From Nereocystis luetkeana (lineage: Eukaryota; Sar; Phaeophyceae; Laminariales; Laminariaceae), in the NCBI GenBank assembly GCA_031213475.1, contig JARUPZ010000005.1, positions 7,994,988 to 8,058,987 on the forward strand: a stretch of 64,000 nucleotides of DNA, written 5' to 3'. Numbering within the stretch: the stretch's first letter is position 1; each line of letters begins with the position of its first letter. The notes under the pieces were generated by a model. It was not told the DNA's origin and ran no database searches. It worked only from the letters and a program-made list of their open reading frames with translations. The translations under genes were made by a program, and so were the position numbers. Below, in pieces: positions 50,422 through 60,829 of this stretch.

Positions 50422-53400
50422 TTTTACGTCGAGATCCGTGCAGAAATCCCAACGCCCCGATTTGTTTTGCATTCTGATCTCTCTTAAATAGGAAAAAACA
50501 AAATCCGCACCAAAATCGAAAAATATTTTTCATTCACCTGTGTACTATAGTTGAGAAAACAACCAGCATATCGAAAGGGGTTTTCTATTATTATTTTTAC
50601 CCGTCGTCACAAGGTTTGTTTTCAGTTTTTTGTGTAGAAGACAGGCCGTGATCGCTTTGATACCCACCCGCCCTACTCAAAAGAGATCATCTTTCGTACA
50701 ACTCTGAACTACTCCTGTAGGCAACAACATGGTTCCTGAGTCCGCGGCGAGTTTGGACTTTCGGTAAATTTGTTCGAGTCCGAAAAAAGTAGGTCGGAAA
50801 ATGCCGTTTCTACTAAATTTCGTCACGTACGTAAGAAGATATCTCTGCACCACGGCCAATACGAAACTCCGAAAATATTGTACAGTGCAAGACGATGATT
50901 CTCGGTGTGTACATTCCGTACGTAAGGCATGGCGAAACACTCATTACTTTCCCTATCTCTTAGTTCTGTGTCCATAGGAGACAAGAGGTGCATGTGATTC
51001 GCCATACAAAGCTAGGACACTACGATGGACGACCCAAAAAATCCCGAATCCCCAGCTCAATTTGTTCCTTTTTTTTTTCGTTTGATGTCTCAACACGTGA
51101 TTCGCATCGGTCTCGTCTACGACACGCCACCTGAGGCCCAATTTAAATTTTGTTTCGATTTTTTTTCCCCGGGAAAAAACAAACAAAAAATGGAGTCCCA
51201 GGCAATCGTTTCGCTTTGCTCTGAGGAAGCCTCCACACATGATTTCAGATCGAAAATCGCAAAACCGCGCCGGGAAGACGCGGGCAAGAATCGCCTCGTG
51301 GATACAGCTCGACCAGCTCGTACGCACCCGGTAACGATGTTGGAAAAAAGAACGGAACAAGCTACTGCTGTGGCTGTACATGATACCTCTCGATCGAGCA
51401 GTGTGTTATTAATAGGTTTCGTTTGTGTCCCCGGTGCTTCAGTTCGAGAGCAGTGTGTGCAAAAAAAAAAAAAACTGGACGCATACAGCAAAAAAACTAC
51501 TGTTTGTGTAGTACATGTGCATATCATAGCTCTCGATCGAGCGCTATAGTTAGTAGTACAATATGTTGTCCGGCTAGTTACCGCCATCCAAGATATTGAC
51601 AACAAACGTTGTGTAACAAAAATCGAGTGCTACAACCGAGCAATGTATTCGCCAATAATATTTCGGTTTACATGTACATATCCCGGTGCAACTAAACGAT
51701 AAAAACTACGCCTGCTATTAATACTGCTTCTGCTTCTGCTGCTTTACGCACCTCTCGATCGCGCAGTACACGTGCCTCTTCCGGGGCATTTGCGTTGGCC
51801 GGTTTATGTCCCGGTGCAACAGTGCGTAACGCAAAAAAAAAAAAAACAGTAGAAAAACTACGTACTGCTGTGCGAGTACTGCTGCTGTTGTGCACGTTGA
51901 TACCTTTCGATCGAGCAATATGATGGCTGGCTACACATCCCGGTTCAACATTGTCAACAATGGTGCGGAGAAAACAAAGCAAAACAAAACGAAACACTGC
52001 TACCATACGAAGTATATATATATACTGCTGCTGTACAGATTTTCATCCATCGATCGAGCAGCATGTTGGCCAGCTTCAATCTGGTATGATTTTACTTGAC
52101 CGGTTTCGTAAATCCCGGTGCAACATGTCGCCAGTGTGTATGTAACAAAGACCAAAACAATAAAAAAGCTACTGCTGCTCGTGTGCTACGGCTGCTACTG
52201 CTGCTGCTGTACATCTTGTTACCTCTCGATCGAGCAATATGTTGGCAGGCTTGATGTCCCGGTGCAACATGTTGAGAGAGTGCATGTAGTGGAGCCCCTG
52301 TGCCATGTCGAGAGCGATGCTGGCGATCGAGGCCTCCTCGAGATTCCCTTGTCGGTTGATCAAGTCCTGGATTACGAATCGGTACATACATATACAATCC
52401 GAAGTCGGAGACGGAACCGGAGTTAAAATAGAAACACGAATCGGAATTATAATCGGAAAATAGCGGCGGAAACAGGCGAGAGAGGCTCGCGACCAGAGCG
52501 CGATGCATCCTCTGAAGAAACTTGCCGGTTGATCACGGAATCGGAATTGGGGTACAAATCGGAGACGGTGATCGAATCGGAATCGGCACTGGAATCGAAA
52601 TCATGACCGGAAATACCGGCGCAAGATGAAAGGAACGCCGCACGCTCACCGGTACCCACTCGGTTGGCCGATGACAGTACGTTCGTTGGTATTTTATGAA
52701 TGTCAGAGCATTCGACGCAACTCCGGTCGGAACCAACGCAAAAAACGCACTATATCTGCAACTCCCTAGTAGCTATCGCCGTACCTGCAACGAACCCCCA
52801 CTGCAGTACTCCATAACGATGGAGACGTACCCCGATCTCGTCAGAGTGAACGCGTCGTAAAACGTCACCAAAGAGCTGGGACTACCTGCTAACGCAAGGC
52901 AATAATGCAAGGCGAGGCCAGGCCAGGCCGGACAAGGCACGGCATGTAGGCGTCAGTGGGCGTGGCAAGGCAACGCAACGCAATGTAATGCAAGGCAAGG
53001 CTAAGCAAAGTGAGGCAAGGCAAGGCAAGGCAGCGCAAGGCAATGCCAGACAAGGCGTGGCAACGCAAGGCGTCGCAAGGCAAGGCGTCGCAAGGCAGGG
53101 AGGGCACGGCAAGGCATTTCAAGACAAGCCAATAAAATCAAAACAAAGCCAAGCGAACCCAGTCATCACAAAAGTCAGGCCAGGACAACGCACGACGAAA
53201 CACATGCTCATTCCCATGTGCCGTGGGAGCAGAAGACAGCCCAAAAGAGGAACCGTACCAATTCCCGCGGGGTTGTCGTGATCGCATCGAAACGAATGTA
53301 TAACCACCCAAACGGCCCCTTACGCCTTCAGAGAGTGGTAGAACACACGCAACAAAAACCGCAACCGCTCTGCCCGCAAACAGGAGCGACGGGGAGTGTA

Positions 53401-56400
53401 CGGAGCGTTAGGCACAACACTAGTATCACCACCAAAACGTTCCTCATACTCCCAGACAGATTATTCATAATAATAGTGTCATACAGTGGCCGCCCGCAGG
53501 TAAGAAACACTATAATATCAAGAAAAATAAGGCTCAGATCGGCACGAAAATGAAGAAAATTGGGCTAAACACACACGGCTCAACTGGGGGACCAACTCTG
53601 AATCCTTTACAAAAGAGTTAGATGACATCAGGGTCGGAAAAAAAAAAGTTGAACCTGGACACCAAATTGACGATTCCCAACACCGGGCGCCCAGTGTACA
53701 TACAAGAAGAAGAAAAAAACACCAAAACACCCGCGCGATCACCTCCACGGTTTGCATTGGCAGCTTGGCCGCCATCCTCCGCCCCTCTCTTAGCCTTGGC
53801 CTCCTCCTCCTCGAACCGCGCCGCCGCGTCCGCCCGGCAGCGCTTGAGCAGCCACAGCTCCGCGCCGATCTGATCCCTCCGCGTCTTGTCGTGAACCGGC
53901 ACCTAACACACCGACGACGAAAAACCGACCGGCTTTGAACGCCAGCCACCAAAACACGGCATGCCAGGTACCTAATACTACTATACATAAGCTGCACCAC
54001 CGAAGACACAAAGGCATACAGAGATACAGACAGACATATAGACAACACATACCAGTACGCAGGAAGACGAGAAACGGTATATATACCAGGTACCAGGTAT
54101 AGACTATTACGGGGGACCATAGTCAATGGAACCTATGGCATACATCAAAACCTATATATTTCGCTATTTTTACTAACAATATTTGGTGCTATTAACTATA
54201 GTCCCCCGTAATAGTGAACAAGCAAAGACACAGATGGGTGGGGGTGGGGGGGGGGGGGGGACAAAGAGAGACACACCCAGGAAGCAAAGCAAGCACAAAC
54301 GCAAAAACATGAAGAACAAGAAAAAAAATGAGCAAAGCCCGCAGGCCACAGCAAACGCCACAACAAGCACAGCGGAGCACCGCAAACCGCAAAAGCTCCC
54401 CAAGGATCGCGGCCCCCCCACCTCCTTCACGGCGAGGAGCTGCAGAGACGTGGCGTGCACCGCCTTGTAGACACACCCCGTGGCCCCGTGACCGAGCTCC
54501 TCCAGCCGGACCACGTTCGCCGACATGGCATCCGGAGGGTCCTCCACCTGACACACAGCGTCATCGCCGAACATCGAGCCAAGAAAAAAAAAACGGCGCG
54601 CACGGAGGAAGGCAGCAGGAATCATGATGTTGCCCCCCGGGCCTCGTCGTGTTGGTCGATGTGCCCGCACTACGAACTGCTCTTACGGGAGAACATACCG
54701 TAGCAATGAGAACCAAATACGCTGTGAAAAACATGACGTGCTGCGTGGATTTCTGATTTACAACGGTATTAGTATGCCCTTATCAACAACTCCTCCTGAT
54801 ATCTCTTCGTTCCGACATTTTTCCCGGGTGGTGGGGGCTAGGTTTGGTGTACGAGAGGCCAGGCTTTCTTTTTTAGCGTTTTGTTGAAGCGGGGGGGGGG
54901 GGGGGGGCAAGGTCTACCGGTGTATGGCGACGGCGGCGGCAGCGCGGTCAAAGCTTACGGGATCGTTACTTCAAAAGCACAGAATAACGTGTCACGTACA
55001 TACGAAGTGCGTAAAACAAAGAGCATCAGTGGCATAAGGCAACAACAAGGGTAGACAGCGCCTGAGAGGGCTCTGAGAGGAAAAACCAACCAAACAATAA
55101 TTTTACCCCCATCACGCCCGCCAAGCACACTCCTCTCCGCAACTCTCCCCTTCCCGCCCCCCAGCAAAACACCCCTGCACCAGAAAACCACTGTTTCCCA
55201 GCACTACGTAATGACTATCGCTACGCGACAGCCTAAGGCCACACCCGTAAACCACTATTGAATAACTACCTACACAACCTCCCTCCCGGTACGACCTACC
55301 AGGTATCACGCAACCCAAAGGGGGGGCAGCTTCAACCCCCGCCGTCCCCGGCAGTGTAGGGATGCGAGGGTCCATGATCATACGACTACGTCCATGAATG
55401 GTATCGAGTACACCCCCCACCCCCCCCCCCCACCCCCACCCCCACCCCCACCCCCCCGCGTCGCCTCCCACCGCCTCCGCCCGCACCAGAAAACTCGTAC
55501 GCGTGGCCACAACCACCATCATCATCCATCACGCCGTCCACCCGCACCGTTCACTCACCCATACGTCGCCGCCGCCGCTGGAGCTGAAAAAAGGTCCCAC
55601 GATTCCGTTCCCGTTAAGCCCGGTGGGGCTCAGCACCTCTTCGGAGTAGTCCCGCACCCCTCCCCGGCCGATGCGGATGCCGTAATTCTTGAGCGTCAGC
55701 GCGCCCCTGTCCGAAAACTTGTACGACTGCCGCTTGTCGTTGTACCTCGCCACCGCCGCACGGCAGCCCCCCGGGTTCGACAGCGTCCCAGGGTTGCTAA
55801 ACATCCGCAGCCGCGGTGGTCGAAACCCTTCTGGCGCACCGGGCCCCTGGCCCAAACCCAGCCCGAGCCCCAGTCCCAACCCAAGCCCCACCCCGAGGCC
55901 CAACCCTTGGCCAAGCTCCGGCGGCTCCCCCAAAACCTCACCACCCGGCGGCGGCCCGAACTGCTGCCCCAGCTGCTGACCGAGCGGTAGCTCCCTCCCC
56001 CCAGTTCCCCATCCCTCCCCACCGTCGGCCTCGACCGGCACAAGAACGCTGCCACCGGCGCCGGCGGCTCCTGCCCTCCACTTCCACTCGGCGGAATTAT
56101 CCCTGTCCCTCGTCGCGGTCGTCGGCGGGAGCGGAGCCTGCAGGGGGGGGGGAGACGGCGCCCGTAGTCCCCCCCCTCCACCGCCTCCTCGAGGCCCTCC
56201 GCCGGGGTTTCCACCCTCCGGAGGCGATGGCGCGAGCTGGGACGGTGGAGGCGGCGCCGGGGGGGACGGAGCGGTCGTCCTCGGCGGGGGAGGCCGTTGC
56301 TGGGGTGGGGTCCTTACCCCTTCATCGGGCGACACCGCCGCCGACCTGGCGGCAACAGAGACCGCGACGCCTTCGGGGCTCCTGGTGTTGATGGGGGGGG

Positions 56401-57513
56401 GGGGCGCGTAGCCGCCCCCGCCCCCCCGGGTAGCGCGCGCGGCGACCGAGGCCACCGAGGCGACAGCGGCCGCCGCAGCCGCAGCCGCCGCGGCCGCGGG
56501 GGACATCTTGTTCGGCGTGCCTCCGCCGCTGCGGCCGCCCCCGCTGCGCCCACCGCCACCCCCCCCGGCGCCGCCTCCACTGCCGCCCGTGGGGGGAGTC
56601 CCGTAAGTCCTCATCGCCTGCAACTCATCCCTCGAAGGGGTGCCCATGATTCTCTTCCTGGCGTCGCTCGCACCGGCCGCCGAGCCTCCCCCTGGCGGCG
56701 ACGCGGTCACGGCCACGGCCACAGTCACAGTCACACCAGAGCCAGGAGCGGCGAGAACACCGCCACCACCAACGCCGCCCCCGCCGCCGCCCCCGCCTCC
56801 ACCACAGGAAACCCCCGATCCGCCAGCGCAGGCGGAAATCGCCCCCGCTGGAGGCGTTCTCGAACCCCCAACCATTGTCATCCCACCGCCACCACCGACC
56901 CCGACACCGCCGCCGCACCCGGGCCATCCCGGGTGCGCGGCCGACCTCCCGCCCGCCTGGCCGTCCCCTGCTACCGAAGCATAAGCCGCCGCGGCGGCCG
57001 ACGCGGCTGCCGCCGCCGCCGCCGCCACCGCCCTCTCATTCGCAGGGGTTGACCTCGTCGAAGACCCCCCCCCCCCTCCCCTCTCCCCCCCCGGCGCGGG
57101 CAGCAGGCCCCCGTTTCGCCTGTCGGGCCCGACCTGCTGCTCCGCCCACTCGGTCGACTCTGCCCAGGCCGGGGACATCGAGGACCCCGACCCTTTCGTG
57201 CTAAAGCTGCTGCTGCTGCCGCCGCCCGCCGGCCTCCGGCGGCGTCTGTCCCTCCTCGTCCTCCCCTCCGAAAGCTCCACCGTGTCCGTTCCACCTGCGG
57301 CTGCCGCCGCGGCCGTCGCCGGGACCGTAGAAGGGGAGAAGTTGCTGCTGCACACGGAGACCGTGGAGCCCGTGGCGGACCTGGCCGGGCTCGCTCGCCT
57401 GCTTTCCCCCGCCGTCGGGGGGGCTTTGAGGGGCACCGGGATGCAGGGGGCGGGGGGCACCAGCGCCGCCCTGCCCGTCGCCGCCAAGGCTGCCCCGAAG
57501 CCGGCTCGAATGG
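40311..57513 (-). CDS. MAP kinase kinase (STE7-type dual-specificity kinase)
   Basis: Thirteen exons, minus strand: 57513-55559, 54547-54422, 53902-53743, 52885-52785, 52366-52223, 48240-48159, 47043-46904, 46110-45601, 43618-43508, 42857-42769, 42167-41881, 41355-41232 and 40536-40311 (TAA). All phases agree, giving about 1350 residues. The first exon encodes about 650 residues of Gly/Ala/Pro/Ser-rich sequence and ends in a conserved-looking [20 protein letters not shown]. The kinase domain follows in order: G-loop [14 protein letters not shown], lysine in [17 protein letters not shown], catalytic loop [26 protein letters not shown], activation-loop end [32 protein letters not shown] and [15 protein letters not shown]. 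The SFVGT...YMSPERL signature is typical of MAP kinase kinases, which phosphorylate MAP kinases on Thr and Tyr. A 115-residue Ala/Gly/Ser insert lies between subdomains X and XI. The roughly 275-residue C-terminal tail, ending NNKLDE, is not recognised. The 5' end is uncertain: the ATG at 57862 is in frame, but the 57513 acceptor implies an upstream exon. Confidence 0.88.
40543..40860. repeat. 29-bp minisatellite beside the last kinase exon
   Basis: About ten units of AGGCAGTAGGCAGTAGGTGA plus CAAATCAGT, or the variant CGCCAGC, abut the 3' splice site of the final kinase exon at 40536. On the kinase strand the units read as CTACTGCCTACTGCCT, so they supply the pyrimidine-rich context of that acceptor. 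Confidence 0.85.
41004..41114. repeat. Palindromic element family A in the last kinase intron
   Basis: The borders TATTACGGGGGACCATAG and TTCCCCCGTAATAG flank the A/T-rich core with TTGTTAGTAAAAACAG and ACCGTAGGTCC. The copy is complete. Confidence 0.85.
41438..41768. repeat. (AAGGC)n pentanucleotide array
   Basis: About 65 copies of a five-base unit AAGGC/GGCAA extend over 330 bp, almost perfect in the centre and mutated at both edges. Because five is not a multiple of three, every frame reads a five-residue repeat and stays open, giving spurious open frames on both strands. It lies in the kinase intron between exons 42167-41881 and 41355-41232. Confidence 0.95.
42281..42373. repeat. Palindromic element family B in a kinase intron
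   Basis: GCACCGCAGTCCCGGTTTGG and GGACAAACCAGTCTAATTCC are followed by the inverse arm ATTTGTCCTTGAACGGGACT and CCTAAAAGGG. Confidence 0.8.
43745..43845. repeat. 21-bp tandem repeat
   Basis: About four to five units of CACGAACAGCCCAACAAGTT occur, with one variant ending ACAATCACG. They lie just upstream, on the kinase strand, of the exon at 43618-43508. Confidence 0.85.
44819..45195 (-). repeat. Dispersed element family C, inverted copy
   Basis: Read on the minus strand this matches 46149-46437 and 13826-14106. It has the C-rich end, CATGCATAGCCGTAGTCATA, CGGAGCATGTCGGGTTTTCA, GTCGCATGAAGGGTGAGCTG and the distal GTAGCCACTTCCAGAGACAG. The C-rich terminal segment with ATCGAGTACA is itself present twice (about 45060-45130 and 45135-45195). 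Confidence 0.8.
46149..46437 (+). repeat. Dispersed element family C, direct copy
   Basis: It starts in a G-run and runs through CATGCATGGCTATAGTCGTA, CCGTAAACCCTCGCATCCC, CGGAGCATGTCGAGTTTTCA and AGTCGCATGAAGGGTGAGAG to GTAGCCACTTCCAGAGACAG. It stands inverted to the copy at 44819-45195, across the 510-nt kinase exon. Confidence 0.8.
46515..46860. repeat. Degenerate TACCCTGCA and CCAAGCCAGCC arrays
   Basis: About 46515-46690 carries repeated ATACCCTGCA/CACCCTGCA motifs. About 46730-46860 carries CCAAGCCAGCC/CCAAGCC motifs. Both are in the kinase intron after exon 47043-46904 and form the C-poor, G-rich strand of the transcript. Confidence 0.65.
47044..48158. other. Kinase intron, nothing else recognised
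   Basis: This intron separates the two halves of the activation-loop coding sequence. Apart from the GGACA array and a diverged TAGTCGGCGACTTATAGTCG-type repeat near 47940-48130, no feature is seen. Confidence 0.5.
47105..47185. repeat. (GGACA)n-type pentanucleotide repeat
   Basis: GGACAGGACAGGACGGGACG and later CAGGACAGGACAGAACAGA form a short, mutated pentamer array in the intron before exon 47043-46904. Confidence 0.75.
48643..48748. repeat. Palindromic element family A
   Basis: TTTACGGACGACCATAGTAA opens it and CTATGGTCCCCCGTTGG closes it. The core has TTGTTGGTAAACAAAGGG and ACCGTAGGTCCTATTTA. It lies in the 3.98-kb kinase intron, which also holds many GATC-rich short motifs nearby (48280-48310, 48480-48530, 48770-48830). 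Confidence 0.85.
49561..49611. repeat. (ATT)n/(AAT)n palindromic repeat
   Basis: ATTATTATT changes directly to AATAATAAT, making a perfect A/T palindrome that abuts the family A copy at 49609-49716. Confidence 0.85.
49609..49716. repeat. Palindromic element family A
   Basis: ACGGGGACCATAGTTAATAG and CAACTATGGCCCCCCGTAAT border a core with TTGTTAGTAAAAATGG. It is a complete copy. Confidence 0.85.
49909..49995. repeat. Palindromic element family B
   Basis: AACCCTCTTGAGGACTGCAG, TCCCGTTTTGGGGACAAAG and the inverse arm ATCAAAACGGGACAGCGGTC are visible. Confidence 0.8.
50369..50422. repeat. (AC)n dinucleotide repeat
   Basis: About 25 AC units with one interruption, in the large kinase intron. 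Confidence 0.95.
51350..52222 (-). pseudogene. Tandem decayed copies of the kinase catalytic-loop exon end
   Basis: On the minus strand, the last roughly 45 bases of exon 52366-52223 (GTTGCACCGGGACAT ... GCTCGATCGAGAG) plus the start of the intron recur about six more times downstream. Anchors of the CCCGGTGCAAC type (plus strand) fall at 52258 (true exon), 52114, 51939, 51810, 51682 and about 51440. CTCGATCGAGC-type anchors fall at 52225, 52051, 51907, 51754, about 51531 and 51390. Spacing is about 130-175 bp. Each unit also carries the CTGCTG-rich intron start and an A-run. The copy at 51810 still reads LLHRDI and, in another frame, ends DRE before GTGCGT. None is intact, so they look like non-functional duplications. 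Confidence 0.85.
52895..53125. repeat. Degenerate (GGCAA)n pentanucleotide array
   Basis: GGCAAGGCAAGGC units are interspersed with GCGTCGCAAGG and CAATGC variants. This is the same pentamer as the perfect array at 41438-41768, in a different intron of the same kinase gene. Confidence 0.85.
54105..54214. repeat. Palindromic element family A, opposite orientation
   Basis: TATTACGGGGGACCATAGTC and AACTATAGTCCCCCGTAATA border the inverted core (GCTATTTTTACTAACAATAT). It is preceded by two overlapping TACCAGGTA motifs. Confidence 0.85.
55344..55460 (-). repeat. Family C end fragment
   Basis: GTAGGGATGCGAGGGTCCAT, CGACTACGTCCATGAATGG and ATCGAGTACA run into a CCCCCA-rich tract. It lies in the first placed kinase intron. 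Confidence 0.7.
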
Positions 57514-57518
57514 CTGGG

Positions 57519-57760
57519 TGGCGGGAGGGACGGAGGGAGGGAGGGAGGGAGGGAGGGACGGAGGAGGGAAGGAGGGAGGGAGGGAGGGAGGGACGGAGGG
57601 ACGGACGGAGGGAGGGAGGGAGGGAGGGAGGGAGGGAGGGAGGGAGGGGGGGAGGGAGGGACGGAGGGAGGGCGGGAGGGAGCGCCGGACGGAAAGAGGG
57701 CGGGAGAGGGAGGGAGGGAGGGAGGGAGGAAGGGGGGGAGGGTGGGGGGAAAATATCGGA
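57519..57760. repeat. (GGGA)n tract at the acceptor of the long kinase exon
   Basis: Some 240 bp of GGGAGGGA/GGAC repeat on the plus strand are TCCC repeats on the kinase strand. They end at CACCCAG, the proposed 3' splice site at 57513, so the array would act as an extreme polypyrimidine tract. The kinase reading frame also runs open through it as PPSLPPS repeats, which leaves the 5' end ambiguous. Confidence 0.85.
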
Positions 57761-58365
57761 GGAGAAGGAAATGCGTGAAGGGCTGACTCCCGGCACCGAA
57801 GGTATCACGAAAGAACATTTCGATATGTGCATAAGATAGCATACATACATGCATGCATACATGCGGCCTATAATAAATAGAATCAGTGAGAGAGCAAATC
57901 GAGAGCACTAGACGGCGGAAATCCACCCGTACGTACCAAAACATCAACAATCGCGCACGCACAATTGCTACGACGAAGTAACTAATTCTATTAACAACAA
58001 CAGAGGGTTGGGACACGAGGAAAATAGTGTACTCGCGCTGTAGCTTCGTTTTGGGGTGGGCTTTCGAGAAACGCAAAATAAAAAAAAGCGTTGTGCCATC
58101 AGTGTGCATGCGCACTACCAAAAGTTGACGCACAGCACTGGCAAGCGCTATTTTTAACAATCGTTTTCGGGGACATCTGAGGCGAAAGGGGGCCAAAAAA
58201 CGCCAAAATAAAGCACCAGCGATGCTGGACAAGGGGGCGATACAAGACACGTCACGGCGAGGACTGGTACTGCACGCTCGCAGAGATGATACCACCATCC
58301 CTTGAAAAAAAAAATCAACAGGGTGTATTTTGGGTCGACTGTACCTGGGCCACTAAATGGGGTAA

Positions 58366-58402
<37 letters not shown>

Positions 58403-60589
58403 ACCTGCATACGCTTACACGGGCGGTTAGTGCAGTGTTCCCGCAGTCTACCAGCCAGCGATCGAACAAAACTACAGCAGTATGTCGACGGTCTGGATAG
58501 TACCGACACAGCGTCAATGCATGGAGCAACGCAGAAGCACGTGAGATGGTACTACACCGTCAGAGGGGGAGGGGGAGGGGTGGGCTCGATAGGATAGATG
58601 TACTCGATATCACGCATGGCAGCATATAGTCGTAAAACCATAGACCCTCGCATCACTACAATGCCGGGACGGAGCATGTCGGGTGATCACCTACCAGGCA
58701 GACACTGCTTGCACCAAGCGCGAAGCGGGGGGGGGGGGGGGGAGGGGGGGAAGACAACGACGTCTATCCGATGACGATGACGATTGTATCGCCAGTCACA
58801 CGAAGCAACGCGCTCTTGCTATTGGCATGAACCGCACCAGATACAACGTATCACACGGGGTGGAAAGACAACACACCCCGGCGAAATGACGTCACAACGA
58901 GACCGCAGACTACTGTATATATATATATATTTTATTTTTTCTCATCACATTCATTATCTTCGCACATCTTCTCTCTCTTTCCAACTCGTAACTCAGATCC
59001 GGGGTCACATCGTAGCAGGCTCTTCTCCCCCCTTCCCGCTACGGTATATATATAGCTCATCGATAACGAAAAAAACGCAAACGCACGGCGATGTCTGTGC
59101 CCCATAGAAAGGAATCGACGAGGTCTTTCCAACCCCACACCTTTCGGTTGTGTAGGGTACCCACCCACCCACCCCCCTCTTCTTCGGGAGAGAAGGGGCT
59201 CGGACTTTCGACCGAGGGGACGGGGGACGTGTTTTCTTCAGTGTCAACGAGAAACGTTTTCAACTTCGGAGTCAAGCGCTGACAAGTAATTTCTGGACGG
59301 CAGAAAAAAAGAGTGGGCCCAACGCGTCGCCCGTCTGTTGTGATCAACGAACAAAATAAATTGGTGCCAATATATAAAAAAAAAGCAACAACATTCGCAC
59401 GAATATTTTGTTACAAACCTTCAAAAACATGCATGCATGGTACAACTAATACGTGCAACATGCGTGGCAAAATGTTCCTGGATGAGTGTGGTGCTCCGAG
59501 TACATCGTCACGGGGTACTGACATCGAAACGGAACTACCGTGCGTTCCTGAGTCCATGGAAGAGTGCAGGAGTAGTCAGCAGGTGCAGTCAGTAAAGTAG
59601 AGGCCACAAGGCTGACTGGCGGAGGTGACGGCGCCGACAGCACCAACAACGCGCTTCCCACATCGCGCATCGTTCACCAGCATTTACGCAGGCCGAGCGT
59701 TTAGTTGAGAGCAGGACAAGTGGGCGCAAAAAAGTAAAAACGTGGACAGGTACAGTAGGCTCTTTCTGAAATAGTACCAGGTATTACACAACAAGAGTAA
59801 AAAATTACGAGTACTTGGCTGCGGTACAGGTAGATCACCAGGTGAACCAGAATATATAAAATTGCACACAAAAAGAGCATTAACAGTTCAAACGAAGAGA
59901 ACTATGTATTGACAAAAACAATAAAACACATTCACAAACAAAGTTAAGCACTCCGCAACCCGTGAGTTAGACGCACGCGCGAATCAAGCGTGATGCTAGT
60001 GTCATAACGCCTAACGGGCGGGCGGGCCGGCGGGCCTATTTTCGATTCCAAAAGTTTCCATCCTTCCCGTTTACATCAGTAGCAGCAGCAGGATGTTTTG
60101 TACGTAGGGCGGCGCCCTATAGTCGTGCTATCAGCAGTAGGATACTGCATCTACGGCAGTAGACTACTGCGGGTGTACTGATATGCTGGTTTAGACTACT
60201 GATATGCTGGTTTAGACTACTGACCGCTGTACTCCAGTAGTATTCGTCACTATACAACACCGCGCAGGGAGGCGCTGAAAGGCTGAAGTATACACAGCAA
60301 GACACCAAAGGCAGTTATCGGAGCGGCTGATATGATTAAATAAATAAATAAATAAATCATAACTGTGAGATCAAGGACATGGTTGAAACTCATGATTGCA
60401 AGGTGCGTGTGATACTTCGATCGCGCATATATGTGCACGCCGTGGGCAACAGACAGTAATCCAATTGTCTACTCGTAGTTTCCTACGGCAAAATGTTGAC
60501 TGTCTATTGTGGTCCCTAATTTCAACTATTAATAACGGGAACGCATCAAGCTCTACTGCTGTCCAGACAATTTCTATTCAATGAACCCT
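57761..60589. other. 5' flank of the kinase gene; no other gene supported
   Basis: The region contains a CAG run (58372-58398), a family C copy (58560-58725), G-runs and TA-rich stretches near 58915 and 59045. Short frames on both strands show no domain. A GGCGGGCGGGCCGGCGGGCC block lies near 60016. Confidence 0.45.
58560..58725 (+). repeat. Family C copy, truncated
   Basis: GTACTCGATATCACGCATGG, ACCATAGACCCTCGCATCAC and ATGCCGGGACGGAGCATGTC are followed by CACCAAGCGCGAAGCG and then a G-run, where the match to other copies stops. Confidence 0.75.
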
Positions 60590-60829
60590 ATCTGGTCCCT
60601 ATTGTCCAGATAAGTTCATTTTATAGGCAAACTCCGAAGTCCGTAATCACTGGTCCGGACAACTTCCTTTAATGGGCCTTCTCCCAAAATTAATTGTCCG
60701 GACAATTATAAAAAGTCTCTTAAATCAATTGTCCCGACAATTCCAATTAATAGACAGTCTACCAAAAACATGGAATTCCAATTTACTACTGTAGACCGTC
60801 TCCTGAATCAATTGTCGGAAATTTCCAAT

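Noticed and set aside
51025..51549. 174-residue plus-strand frame in the kinase intron
   Set aside because: It lies opposite the kinase intron, lacks any motif and overlaps the start of the decayed exon array.
57201..58298. 365-residue minus-strand frame overlapping the kinase first exon
   Set aside because: It is out of frame with the kinase block, relies on the TCCC repeat and ends within the exon.
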